DNA of 64,000 nucleotides from Limnephilus marmoratus (taxonomy: Eukaryota; Arthropoda; Insecta; Trichoptera; Limnephilidae): assembly GCA_917880885.1 (NCBI GenBank), contig OU862913.1:27847286-27911285 (forward strand), written 5' to 3'. This document shows, piece by piece, positions 51,456 to 61,919 of the stretch. Every line of letters begins with the position of its first letter. Within the stretch, counting starts at the first letter, position 1. The translations under genes and the position numbers were made by a program. The notes under the pieces are model-generated. The model had not been told where the DNA came from. It did no database searches and was given only the letters and a program-made list of their open reading frames with translations.

Positions 51456-51885
51456 GCTTTTTAGGGGGCGTTCAAGTATTACGTAACGCAATTTTGGAAG
51501 ATTTTTGACCCTCCTTCCCCCATGTAACGCAACGTAACGTTTTTCTGTACCTCCCACCCCCCCTCCCACCTAAACGTTACGTAACACCCAAGTGACTATT
51601 TTTACCTAAAAGTCACAATTAAGTTGCGCAAAGTACTGGAAAGTCGCTTAAAATAAAATAAAACTGTTGTACGGGGAGGGATTCCCCTCCCCGTACAACA
51701 TAAATGAAAAGGATTGCCAATTTGGAAGTTTTTAATTCCCTATTTTTTTTTACTTAAATAAAAAAAAACATGTTACATAACGCATTGTTTGAACCCCCTC
51801 TCCCGCCCTGGTAACGCACAGTAACATTTTACAGGACACTCCTCCCCCGCAAAGTGCGTTACGCAATACTTGAACGGCCCTTTTT
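51456..51885. mobile_element. TIR MITE with internal hairpin
   Basis: The left end GGGGCGTTCAAGTATTACGT and right end (reversed) GGGCCGTTCAAGTATTGCGT both continue AACGCA. Several CGTAACG blocks lie inside. 51665-51680 and 51685-51700 are a perfect 16-bp inverted repeat (TGTTGTACGGGGAGGG) with a 4-base loop. Confidence 0.8.
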
Positions 51886-52510
51886 ATAATTTTTTTTTTT
51901 CATAACCTCTAAAAATATGGGTTAGACGATGAAATCTAGGTGGGGTCATTGGCTTTATACCACAGTAAGCAGTTCATATGTTTCTATTTTAATATAATTG
52001 GAGATTGCTGCCTTTGCTTTTACACACCTCATTTAAAACTAGGATATTAAATAAATTGAACGACCGGAAATCTCATTCAAGTGGTTATCAAGACCAAACC
52101 GCAGAAAGAATAACCGTTTATTTCTTTATCACTGATGTGGTTTTTGATAACCACTGCAGCGACCATGCGAAATAAATAAATTTGCCTCGATCCTCGTTAT
52201 TTCCCAGAAGATCATTTTTTTTAATTTTTCGCCAACATTAAAAAAATCACACCTTCGAATTTTAACATGGAGACATAAAAACTTATTATAGTGCTATATA
52301 GTCAATGAACTAACCTGTATTTTACCGTTTATCTCATATTTGTAGGATTTATAAAAAATATATTAAAAAATCGTAATGTTTATAACCGCGCGAATCCTGA
52401 CTGTTTTTTTACTTTGAAACTGCCGTAAGGGGTATTTATTTGAGTCAACATAGAATATTTTCAATTCTGTATATTGTCTATGGTATACTTGATAATGAAA
52501 GGTGCGTATC
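51886..52510. other. AT-rich DNA, nothing recognised
   Basis: No repeats matching elsewhere in the window and no coding signal beyond short chance frames. Confidence 0.4.
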
Positions 52511-52677
52511 TATGGAAAAGGGACTTAATTTTAACCGTAAACAGCTGATCAAAAATTCACTAGCAAAAAATATTTTTAAAAATATCGTTCTAAAATAGTC
52601 GACGAAGCTCGGATTTGCGACATCTATGGTCATAATAGATAAAGCATTTAAATAACTTTGTTTTAAAATAAATGGCT

Positions 52678-53012
52678 CAATTTGGGAGGCGGGAATGGCT
52701 ACCGCCGCCCCGGGAACCTTTATTGGATAACCAACACCTCTGCCATAGGTCACCCCAAGTGGTTCGCTACGTTTGGTGATTTAGCAGGGGTGCCCGGGTT
52801 CATGGGATGAGGTTTGTCTAGGTCTGATGACCAGGACACACTAAACCCCAGATTCCTACCCACCCCTTACACCCTTTTCCTTCCCAGAACTCTCCTCTCC
52901 TTCCTTTCCCTTAAAAAAGCCCTCCACACAGCATCCCCAAAGATGACATAGGCCCTCAGGGAAATTATTTTCCTCAGGGCCTCCTGTGTGGACTTCATGT
53001 AAAAAAAAAAAA
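52678..53012 (+). repeat. Complete SINE-K with target duplication
   Basis: It runs from CAATTTGGGAGGCGGG through the GC-rich body to the hairpin tail (GGCCCTCAGGGAAA facing TTTTCCTCAGGGCC) and poly(A). AATGGCT flanks it (52671-52677 and 53013-53019), and the intact target exists at 13833, so the boundaries are firm. The tail from GCCCTCCACACAGCATCCC onward is shared with LINE-J at 6640-6731, suggesting LINE-J enzymes moved it. The 5' head has no clear tRNA box. Confidence 0.85.
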
Positions 53013-53039
53013 AATGGCTGGCCATGGAAATGTTTTACG

Positions 53040-53529
53040 TAATTTCAATAAATGTTTTACGTATGGTAGTTAACCCTTTCCACTCCAAGCCTTTTTTTGT
53101 ATTTATTCCATCAGCTCCACGACGAAATTGTTTTTTTTTAAGTTTTGTTTTTTCTTTGTAAATAAAATTGATATTAGGTTTTTAGCCTTTTCAACACATT
53201 TCGCTTTATTTTTTTTAATTAAGACATGACGGGATCAAGGATTATTTCACTAATACACAATCAAGCTGTAAAAAATAGAAATCACAAATAATCCATTCAA
53301 CGAGCCTTGCACGTAAACAAACACGATAATGCACAGTTGGAGATAAGATGTTGACGACAGCACAGTGTGATAACTGCTGGTGTACTTTTGTAACATCGGT
53401 ACTTGCGCCTCTACCTGCAGTGAAGCGCAGCCCTAAACAAAATTCATCCATCCCTCGACTGTAGCAGATTTACAGCGCCCTTGAGGTGATTTTTGACGAA
53501 AACAACGCCATATAAATTAGCCAAATATT
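53040..53529. other. AT-rich DNA, no gene
   Basis: It starts with the remainder of the 13660-13930 repeat. TTAACCCTTTCCACTCC at 53072 resembles a piggyBac-like end without a partner. 53475-53525 matches the Penelope flank at 12337-12400. Confidence 0.4.
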
Positions 53530-53777
53530 ATTATTACTATAGTAACATTAACATTGACTGTACTGAACTTCTTTCCCTAGTTAATTTCAACATACCCTTA
53601 AGACGTACACGCCATACAGAACTATTCCACACGTTTAATTACAAGACAAATGCAGAAAGTGATTTTCCAATCAATCATGCTCTTCATATGTTCAATAATA
53701 TTGGTCTAAATTCTAACATCGGCATTTTCTCCGATTCACTGCCTAAATTCAAAAAGAGCATCATGTCAATAATATAA
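53530..53777 (+). pseudogene. LINE C-terminal fragment
   Basis: The frame encodes DCTELLSLVNFNIPLRRTRH, ELFHTFNYKTNAESDFPIN and DSLPKFKKSIMSII with a stop at 53775, typical of the extreme end of Jockey/CR1-like proteins. CATA/CA microsatellites follow (53792-53832). Confidence 0.7.
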
Positions 53778-54138
53778 TTTGTTCAATGCACATACATACA
53801 TACATACATACTCACATACACACACACACCCACCTTCCCAATACGCACATCACCCGGTAATTTACTTAACCCCTCCGAATTTTCGAGAATATTCGCTTTT
53901 GGTGTCTCTAACAAAACGACATTTTACGAAAACTTTTTGTTATTACCGCTTCACAATTAAAGCTCTATAAATGAAAAATTTCTGAACGTAGCCGAATATT
54001 AAAAACTGTTTTAGAAAGGTTACAAAATAGGCTTTTAAATTATTATATTACAAATAAATATTAGCATTTGCAAATATTAAAATTTAGAACGCAAACATTA
54101 AAAATACGTAAAAATGACTCACATGATGTTTTTATGTG

Positions 54139-54480
54139 TTTAGATTGGATCGGAATATCTCCGCTTACTGCTCGGAGATATCCCGCATCTAAATGTCGCG
54201 AAACTCAATCAAATAAATAACACTTTGATATTTTTAGATGGGTAGATTTATTTACATAAAGTAACTTTAAAGGTTCACATGAGTTATTCGCGACAATAAT
54301 TTTAACGCAAGCGAATTTAACGGCGAGTGCTGACGGGGAAGAAAGCCGGTGACAGAATGATCTCGAACGTTACGTCAAATCCGAGCTCACTTCTGTCATC
54401 TGCGCATTACGACTGCGCAGGCAGTGTTGTCAGTTTGAAAATAATAACAGGGCACAAAAATAATGTTCGCGGTGCCTACA
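54139..54480 (-). repeat. 3' LTR
   Basis: In element sense it starts TGTAGGCACCGCGAAC and ends CGATCCAATCTAAA. It matches 61574-61915 over its full 342 bases by reading. Confidence 0.95.
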
Positions 54481-56322
54481 TACCTCCCCACCAGCATTTC
54501 ATGCGATAAACAAACATATATGTAAAGAAAAACTTAATGAAATTTAAAAAGTTAATTAAATTAATAAATTTTTATAAGTCTCATAAGCTACGGAAAGGGG
54601 AAACCACATCGTGCTAATACCAAAAAACTACGGAAAGGGGAAACCACATCGTGCTAATACAAAAATATATAACCTGTTGGCTAAGTTAAATTACTTCAAA
54701 TCTATTAAAGATGAGTGACGTGTGTCTTCATTATAATCATACAACTAGGGATAAAAATTAATAAGTGAAAATTTTACACAACTTATAAGTCAAGATTACT
54801 TCAAATCCAATTAAGATGAGTGACAAGTGTGCATTATAAACATGTAACCAGAAATAAAAAAATAAATATGTGAAAACTTCACACAACTTATAAATCAAGG
54901 AAGAAAATAAATAATGGGTATCACACTTCGTAGAGATATGGAAAGGGGCAACCACGTCATATCTATATGAGGTGTGATATTCACTGCAGAATGGTATCAT
55001 ATACTTCAGTACTTAAAATTAATAAAGTTCATTTTTATGTATAGAACATCAGGAAACGTATATAAATATATAAAAATATTAAACGTATATAAAAATAAGG
55101 TGAACTATATTAAGAAATGTGTTTAGACATATGTCCCGTAGATCGTGGGATATCATAATGAAAAGTTGTAACCTATGCAGATCAAAATCTATGTGTAACT
55201 AAAATTATATACATACATCATACATTAACTAGTATGGAATACTACACGCAATAGTTGGTATTATAATTAGGTCATGCATTTAAGTGCATCTAAAATTACA
55301 TCATGCCTTTATTAGCATGGGAAAACGAATACAATATAGCTTGTATTATTTTTAGATCATATTATTTATTTGCGTCTAACATTACATTTTGAAAAAAATT
55401 GAAAAGATTTTTCATGTTTTGACATTTTTATAAAAATAGATGAAAAAAAAAATTTTTTAATGCTTTAGCAGCTGTACATTTTTTGGTCTACGTCATACAT
55501 TTATAAGTACGGAAAGAGTACAAAATTTACCTATAAATACATGATAACAATGTGCTTCACGTTTTGACAGGTGTGGGAAAGGTAAGCAGTCATCCCACAC
55601 CTATCAAAATATGGTAATATAATAAGGAAATGGGGAAGGCAGTTCCTTGTACCTTCTACCCATATTTGAATTTTCATACTGAAAACGTATGGCAAAACTA
55701 CATCATGTTTTCCCAGGTATTGTGGAATGATACATCACATACCTGCAAAAACATGGAAAACACTCATCACACTTTTGTAAGTGTATGGAAAAACACATCA
55801 TGCACTTAAAAAAGCGTGGAAAAACGAAACGACACATATTACATGGTATTTTGTTATGTATAAATATACATGTTGACATCATGTTCTATGAACATGAGAT
55901 TTTTTAAAAACAACCCTTCCTTAAGACAGGATTATTGAATATATCAATTATGACGATGGTTAAACAAACTTAGAGTTCAATTTTTATCAAAAATTGTAGT
56001 CTCTAATTATTTTCATTTTATAGTGAAAACATGTTCTATGAACATGGAGATTTAAAAATAACCCTTCCTTAAGACAAGGTTATCAAATATGTAAAAGAAT
56101 AACATAGTTAAATAAACTATAGAGTTCCAACTTCCATCAAAAGTTGATGTCTCTAGTTATTTGTAGTTACAGTAATCTTTAAAAAAATACTACCAAAATT
56201 TATGTCAATAATGTGGATTTACTAATGAGATATATATCTGTGAATCGAATTTGGGAGTATATAGTGATTTTATATCGGAAAAAAATTTATATGGAAAAAC
56301 TATGTCTCTGTCAGCCTTTTTT
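54481..56322 (-). other. Non-coding 3' part of the LTR element with diffuse repeats
   Basis: There are 1.8 kb between the pol stop and the 3' LTR without a credible frame. A 33-base unit (ACGGAAAGGGGAAACCACAT core) occurs at 54588-54620 and 54628-54660. Weaker relatives with GGAAA and ACATCAT words recur to about 55840. A second pair, CATGTTCTATGAACATG with AACCCTTCCTTAAGACA, lies near 55870-55930 and 56030-56080. The purine tract GGTGGGGAGG (54492-54483) abuts the LTR. Confidence 0.75.
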
Positions 56323-59300
56323 CTAAAGGGCCTGGTACCTGTCTGGAAAATGCACTCTTCTACCGAACCTTGTAGTAGTAATTTTGTCCGGGGTCTGTTC
56401 TGCGACAGGTTCTTCGATAGTCAACTTCTCTTCGGAAGGAACGAAGGCTGGTTTCAAGCGATCAATAGATACGCGCTTTGGTTTTCCGTTGATGATAATG
56501 ACGTATGTCTTTTCGTTACGTTCTTCCACTTTGTAAGGTCCATCGTAAGGGAGTTGCAGTGATTTTCGTGCGGAATCAGTTCTCAGAAAAACGTGAGTAG
56601 AAGAAGGTAAATCCTTATGTATGAAAAACTTTCCTGAACCGTGATTACTGGCAGGAGTAGATTTTATATTTTCAAATCTTCTTTGTAGTCGACCGACGTA
56701 AGTATCTGGCTCTTCGCGAGGCGTAGGGGTGAAGAAATCACATGGTAACCTCAGCGTTCTACCATAGGTAAGTTCAGCAGGCGAGCATTTTAAATCATCA
56801 CGAACTGTTGACCTCAATCCGAGTAGTATAATAGGGAGAGTCTCCAACCAGTTCGGGTCGCCGTTAGCCATAAGTGCCGACTTGAGGGTTCTATGCCACC
56901 TTTCTATCATGCCATTAGCTTGAGGGTGGTAGGCGGTTGTCCGCGTATGCTTGATTCCGAATTTTTCTGTGAGTTTCTTGAAAAGACATGACTCAAACTG
57001 ACGTCCCTGGTCTGTCGTAATAGTTTCGGGGACACCATGCCTCGAAATCCAGTGAGTTGTCAGTGCTGTGGCGACTGTGTCTGCTGACATATTCTTTAAG
57101 GGGACTGCTTCGGGCCAGCGAGTGAATCTGTCAATCATGGTGAGCAGATATTGATAATCACTACAAGCGGGCAGGGGTCCAACCAAGTCGATGTGGACGT
57201 TCCGGAAACGGTCTTCAGGCAGAACATACGTGGCCCTTGGCGCGACTGTATGTCTGGAGATTTTGGCCTTTTGACAATTCACACAATGTTTGACAAAGAA
57301 CTTTATATCCTTCGCCATGTTGGGCCAAACAAATCTCAATTTAATACTGTTGACAGTCCCATTAATGCCTGGATGACAAACATTATGCACATTTTCTATG
57401 ACCTCTTTTCTCATATTAGATGGTACGAAGGGTCTTACATGACCGGTAGAGATATCACACCACAATGAAGAATTAGTTCCAGGAATCACCATTTGACGTA
57501 GAGAGAGAGAGGAGTCCTCAAGTGCCTTAGTAATTTCGTCGTCGTGACTCTGCTCTTGTCTCATTCTCTCATAGTCAATTGCAGAAGGGCTATTTATCTC
57601 TTCAATGCGAGAAAGAGTATCTGCAACTGTATTCTGGTGTCCGGAAATATGTTTGATGTTGGTGGTAAATTGAGATATATAATCTAGTTGTCTCTCTTGA
57701 CGAGGAGAACTTGAGGCTCGTTTCTTGTTGAAAGCGAAAGTGATGGGCTTGTGGTCCGTGTAAATAGTAAAATTTCGACCTTCTAAGTTGCTCCTAAAAT
57801 ACTTTATTGCCTCGTAAACACCAGTTAATTCACGGTCAAACGTACTGTATTTACGCTGTGCCGGGGTAAATTTTCTTGAAAAAAATCCTAAAGGTTGCCA
57901 AGCTGTACCTTTATTTTGTTGCAATGATGCTCCCATAGCCAGGTCGGATGCGTCCACCATAACTGCTAATTCAGCGTTTGGGTCTGGATGTGCTAACAAT
58001 GCGGCAGAAGCGAGATGTCGCTTGCATTGGTTAAAATCCTCCGTTAATTCCGGGGTCCAAGTAAGGATACGTTTGTCATTCTTTTTATATCCAGAAATGC
58101 AATCAAAAAGTGTTGTTTGGGCGCTGATAGTGTTGGGTAAAAATCTTCTATAATAATTGAGCATTCCCAAAAAACGTCTTAATCCTTTGGCTGTTTTGGG
58201 GAGAGGAAAATCAATAATAGTTTTCACTTTCTCTTTAATTGGAGTCATCCCTTCCGGTGAAATGGTATGACCTAGAAAATTAACAGTCGGGAGTCCAAAT
58301 TGACATTTTTTAATGTTAATTACCAATCCATTATCTGCTAATCTTTTAAATAGAATATCCAAATGTTTTTTATGCTCCTCTTCATTGCTGGAGGCTATAA
58401 GGATATCATCAAGATAAACAAAGCAAAAATCCAGATCTCTGGTTACGGCATGCATGAAACGCTGGAAGCTTTGGGCAGCGTTGGATAATCCAAATTGCAT
58501 AGTCGTAAATTCAAAAAGGCCAAATGGTGTTATAATAGCCGTTTTGGGTATATCTTCTGGTTCCACAGGGATCTGGTAGTATGCTCTCAGCATATCTATT
58601 GTTGTGAAGATTTTTGCTTTTGCGAGTTTATGGGAGAAGTCCTGGAGCTGCGGAATGGGATATTTGTCGGGAATCGTTTTGGCGTTGAGACGACGATAAT
58701 CACCGCATGGTCGCCATTCCCCATTAGGCTTCTTCACCATGTGTAAAGGGCTCGCCCAGTTACTTTTGGACGGCCTGCAAATGCCTTGCTCCATAAGGTA
58801 ATTAAACTCCTTTTTGGCTGCTTCTAACAATTTTGGTGCGAGTCTGCGAGCTCGTTCGGTTACGGGTGGACCCTTGGTCTCTATGCAGTGCGTCACTGTA
58901 TGTTTCTTGCTATTTAGAGCTTGCATATTCGGTCGCGTCAGGCTTGGATATTTATTTAAAATCTCTCTGTATTTTTGTGATGAGGAAATACTGGAGATAC
59001 CGGATGAGGGTCCATTGGATGTTGCGCCTCGAATCCGTAAGCCTGTAGACTGGTCTGTAAGTGTACCCTTTTTTAGGTTGACCGACAAGTTAAAATGATG
59101 GAGAAAATCAGCACCAAGTATGGCTCTATTCACATCAGCCACTATGAAACGCCATTTCATTGTTCTCCGGAGGCCGAACTTAAGTTCAATCGTCCTTGTG
59201 CCGTAGGTTCGGATGGAATTCCCATTAGCTCCGTATAAAGTTGTGGGGCACTTGTCGGAAGTTATGTAATTCTTCGCTATTTTCGATGTCTTCGGGATCA

Positions 59301-59460
59301 CAGAAATGCATGCGCCTGTGTCCACTAAAAACTTTTGGCTTGTTTCTTGGTCATAAAGGAAGAGACGACGAGTCTGAGTAGGAATTTCGCATGCCTCTAC
59401 TGTGGAATTCCTTCGTCGTTTCCCGACCTCTTCGAGCGGAAGGTACACGGTTGTTGGCAT
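56323..59460 (-). CDS. pol: pol polyprotein: protease, reverse transcriptase, RNase H, integrase
   Basis: An open frame of 1045 codons without stops. The protease has DTGA at residues 47-50. The reverse transcriptase (about 200-400) has FTTIDMLRAYYQIP with Asp289 and YLDD at 349-352. RNase H (about 497-615) has MVDAS (Asp503), Glu544 and YTDHKP (Asp569). The integrase has its zinc site at His692, His696, Cys726 and Cys729 and a DDE triad at Asp758, Asp817 and Glu853. All expected catalytic residues are present. It overlaps gag by 64 bases in the -1 frame, so translation probably needs a -1 ribosomal shift. The first in-frame ATG may not be the true start. The intact frame and identical LTRs suggest recent, possibly current, activity; that is inference. 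Confidence 0.95.
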   Translation of the reverse strand: MPTTVYLPLEEVGKRRRNSTVEACEIPTQTRRLFLYDQETSQKFLVDTGACISVIPKTSKIAKNYITSDKCPTTLYGANGNSIRTYGTRTIELKFGLRRTMKWRFIVADVNRAILGADFLHHFNLSVNLKKGTLTDQSTGLRIRGATSNGPSSGISSISSSQKYREILNKYPSLTRPNMQALNSKKHTVTHCIETKGPPVTERARRLAPKLLEAAKKEFNYLMEQGICRPSKSNWASPLHMVKKPNGEWRPCGDYRRLNAKTIPDKYPIPQLQDFSHKLAKAKIFTTIDMLRAYYQIPVEPEDIPKTAIITPFGLFEFTTMQFGLSNAAQSFQRFMHAVTRDLDFCFVYLDDILIASSNEEEHKKHLDILFKRLADNGLVINIKKCQFGLPTVNFLGHTISPEGMTPIKEKVKTIIDFPLPKTAKGLRRFLGMLNYYRRFLPNTISAQTTLFDCISGYKKNDKRILTWTPELTEDFNQCKRHLASAALLAHPDPNAELAVMVDASDLAMGASLQQNKGTAWQPLGFFSRKFTPAQRKYSTFDRELTGVYEAIKYFRSNLEGRNFTIYTDHKPITFAFNKKRASSSPRQERQLDYISQFTTNIKHISGHQNTVADTLSRIEEINSPSAIDYERMRQEQSHDDEITKALEDSSLSLRQMVIPGTNSSLWCDISTGHVRPFVPSNMRKEVIENVHNVCHPGINGTVNSIKLRFVWPNMAKDIKFFVKHCVNCQKAKISRHTVAPRATYVLPEDRFRNVHIDLVGPLPACSDYQYLLTMIDRFTRWPEAVPLKNMSADTVATALTTHWISRHGVPETITTDQGRQFESCLFKKLTEKFGIKHTRTTAYHPQANGMIERWHRTLKSALMANGDPNWLETLPIILLGLRSTVRDDLKCSPAELTYGRTLRLPCDFFTPTPREEPDTYVGRLQRRFENIKSTPASNHGSGKFFIHKDLPSSTHVFLRTDSARKSLQLPYDGPYKVEERNEKTYVIIINGKPKRVSIDRLKPAFVPSEEKLTIEEPVAEQTPDKITTTRFGRRVHFPDRYQAL

Positions 59461-60491
59461 CGGTAGGCATTTTCACCGAACTTGGCATGTAATCTGCAGT
59501 ACCCATTCGGTGCTTTGTTGGGCGATCTACCGCGGGACCTGGGACGTGGTCTTCTAGCGGGATTCTGATAGTTATTCTGACGACTATTATTGCGACGTGG
59601 ACTCTGGCTTCTGTTTTCGCTGTAGGTAGATGGACGGTCATGATTATGGACCTGCGATATCTTCAAAAGTTTCACCTCATGGGTAAGAGCTGCGACCTGC
59701 TCTAAAAGGCCTTGCATTAACGTATCATTACGTTCGGATCTTGAAGCTCCGGGTTTGGTGTCGTGGTCAACCGCGCCACATTCTGTTGTCTGGTACACAT
59801 CAACTATCTTATCGGCAGCTAGTGCTAGTTGGTTTAGGTTATTGTCCGGAAGTGCTGATAGTATAGCTTGTACATGCTGCGGAAGACGTTGGAGCCATAG
59901 TGTTTTTACGATAGCGCTCTCCGCTAGTGTTGGTCCAGCTAACTCGAGCATGTGTCGTAGAAGTCCTGTTGGTTTACGGTCTTCTAATTGTAATCCCGTC
60001 AATAATCGTGTTAACCGCTTCTCTTCGGAGTCTTGAAGTCTGTCTATCAGCGATGCCTTGAGTATGCAATATTTGTCCTTCACTGGCGGGTTTATCACTA
60101 TGTCGCTAACGCATTGTAATGTTTCAGCGTCCAAGGCGGCGACTATGATGTTGTATTTAGTAAAATCTTCCTTGATGCGGGAGTTAGTAAACTGAGCTTC
60201 GGCCTGAGCGAACCATAGACTAATGTTACTTCTCCAACAACTTGGTAACCTTACAGACACATGATGGATGGATGTTTCCGAAGAACAGCTCTCGTTGTTT
60301 GATTCCATGTTTGGTGTTGAATTTTCCTTGCGCAATATTTCTTCTGTTTTCTTAGTTACGTCGCTTGGTTTAGTGGAGGTTGTCTCTTCAGCAGATGTAG
60401 ATGGTGTTGGAGGTTCCTTGCTCGATATTTCTTCTGTTTTCTTAGTTGCGTCGCTTGGTTCAGTGGAGGATGTCTCTCCAGTAGATGTCAT
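59397..60491 (-). CDS. gag: gag protein with CHCC zinc knuckle
   Basis: An open frame of 364 codons. The N-terminus has a duplicated segment, SDATKKTEEISSKEPPTPS then SDVTKKTEEILRKE. The capsid-like part contains SCWRSNISLWFAQAEAQF and KTLWLQRLPQHVQAILSALP. A basic Arg/Ser/Asn-rich stretch (about 275-330) precedes the knuckle CRLHAKFGENAYRCQQPC at 332-349, a Cys-His-Cys-Cys pattern in place of the usual CCHC. It should build the particle and bind element RNA. The start at 60491 is the first ATG of the frame. Confidence 0.92.
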   Translation of the reverse strand: MTSTGETSSTEPSDATKKTEEISSKEPPTPSTSAEETTSTKPSDVTKKTEEILRKENSTPNMESNNESCSSETSIHHVSVRLPSCWRSNISLWFAQAEAQFTNSRIKEDFTKYNIIVAALDAETLQCVSDIVINPPVKDKYCILKASLIDRLQDSEEKRLTRLLTGLQLEDRKPTGLLRHMLELAGPTLAESAIVKTLWLQRLPQHVQAILSALPDNNLNQLALAADKIVDVYQTTECGAVDHDTKPGASRSERNDTLMQGLLEQVAALTHEVKLLKISQVHNHDRPSTYSENRSQSPRRNNSRQNNYQNPARRPRPRSRGRSPNKAPNGYCRLHAKFGENAYRCQQPCTFRSKRSGNDEGIPQ

Positions 60492-61573
60492 TTATAAGTG
60501 CAGACAATTCAGGCGAGACAAAATATGGAATACCCGACAGTGAAATAAACTCCTTTGTGATAAAAATAGTTAAAATTGAAATTCTCAATTTTTAAATTAA
60601 AAATAAAAATCCACACTAATGCCTTTTCTCTTTCAAAAATTTTCAACAATAATTCTGATAAAAATAAGTGGGAATTATATACCTCCACTATTTATTAGTT
60701 GATTCGATAGTTGCTTAAAAACTTTAAAAATCGTTAAAATTGTTAAAAAATTTTAAAATAGTTGAATATTTTCTAAAATTTTATTGTTAAAATTTATTAA
60801 AATTTTGTTAAAACTTTTTTTTTTTTTAAATTTATTAAAATTTTTTGTTGTATAGATAAACTCGTTTTCGATGATATTAAATAGTTTTAGATGATAAGAA
60901 AGAAACTTTAAAAATCTTTACAATATTTCAGAACATGTGCGATTTGCAACATTATTGTATTAATTTGACCTCAAGAAAAAATATGGCATCATTGTCGTAA
61001 AAATATGTCGAACCAATTTTATCCGGCGACGATTCTCAGATGAATTCTGGATGCAGATGGAGTAGATGCTGGTCTCCCTGATGACGGATTCAGGATCCTG
61101 CGTTCTCTGGCGGAGATCTCAGGATTCACGTTCCCTGGTGATGAACTCGGGATGCCTCGTTCCCTGGTGATGATCACCTACGGTCATCGCTGCGCCAATC
61201 CGTTCTCACTGAAATAGAGGGTAAAACGCACTTATCATTCAGGAAGGAACAATTTATTTTAACAAAACATAGCGGGATAATAATGTAAAACGCACTTATT
61301 ATTCTGTAAAAAATGATTATGTTACTAAAACATTAGTGGGATGATGTTTCAATTGATAATTAGATGTAAAACATGTGTTTGACAAGAATGTGTGACAATG
61401 CTATCGAAATAACACGGTCGTGTATTTATTTTAAAAATTACTGGAACATTTACTAAAATGAATTTACGTTAAGTTTAGCAATACTAAAAAAGATTTTACT
61501 TACATGCTGTTCCAGGACCCTGTCTCCAACAATCATTCCCCGCCAGCACAGTTCTTTTAGTCGGGTCACCAAT
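60492..61573 (-). other. 5' leader and primer binding site of the LTR element
   Basis: A leader of about 1.1 kb before gag. TGGTGACCCGAC (61571-61560) begins two bases inside the LTR. It equals the complement of the insect tRNA-Trp 3' end except for one missing C. Two related blocks, GTAAAACGCACTTAT, lie near 61222 and 61285, and CCCTGATGACGGATTCAGGA-type repeats at 61075-61180. Confidence 0.75.
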
Positions 61574-61915
61574 TTTAGATTGGATCGGAATATCTCCGCT
61601 TACTGCTCGGAGATATCCCGCATCTAAATGTCGCGAAACTCAATCAAATAAATAACACTTTGATATTTTTAGATGGGTAGATTTATTTACATAAAGTAAC
61701 TTTAAAGGTTCACATGAGTTATTCGCGACAATAATTTTAACGCAAGCGAATTTAACGGCGAGTGCTGACGGGGAAGAAAGCCGGTGACAGAATGATCTCG
61801 AACGTTACGTCAAATCCGAGCTCACTTCTGTCATCTGCGCATTACGACTGCGCAGGCAGTGTTGTCAGTTTGAAAATAATAACAGGGCACAAAAATAATG
61901 TTCGCGGTGCCTACA
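61574..61915 (-). repeat. 5' LTR
   Basis: 342 bp, the same sequence as 54139-54480. In element sense it holds the promoter and polyadenylation region. GTTATTTATTTGATTGAG lies in its 3' half. Confidence 0.95.
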
Positions 61916-61919
61916 TGTG

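Larger units (their letters stand above)
54139..61915 (-). mobile_element. Gypsy-type LTR retrotransposon (CsRn1-like), near-complete
   Basis: The 7777-bp element has 342-bp LTRs that read identical by eye and a 4-bp target duplication TGTG (54135-54138 and 61916-61919). Order in its own sense: LTR, primer site, gag, pol (protease, reverse transcriptase, RNase H, integrase), a long non-coding 3' part, purine tract, LTR. There is no env. The Gag CHCC knuckle and a primer site resembling the tRNA-Trp complement point to the CsRn1 lineage (which includes Kabuki of the silkworm). It lies upstream of the SPH gene. Confidence 0.93.

Noticed and set aside
54481..56322. A third (env-like) frame in the LTR element
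   Set aside because: No frame of useful length, signal peptide or membrane segment is present; only short chance frames.
58495..59098. Plus-strand open frames opposite pol
   Set aside because: They are shadows of the minus-strand pol coding sequence.
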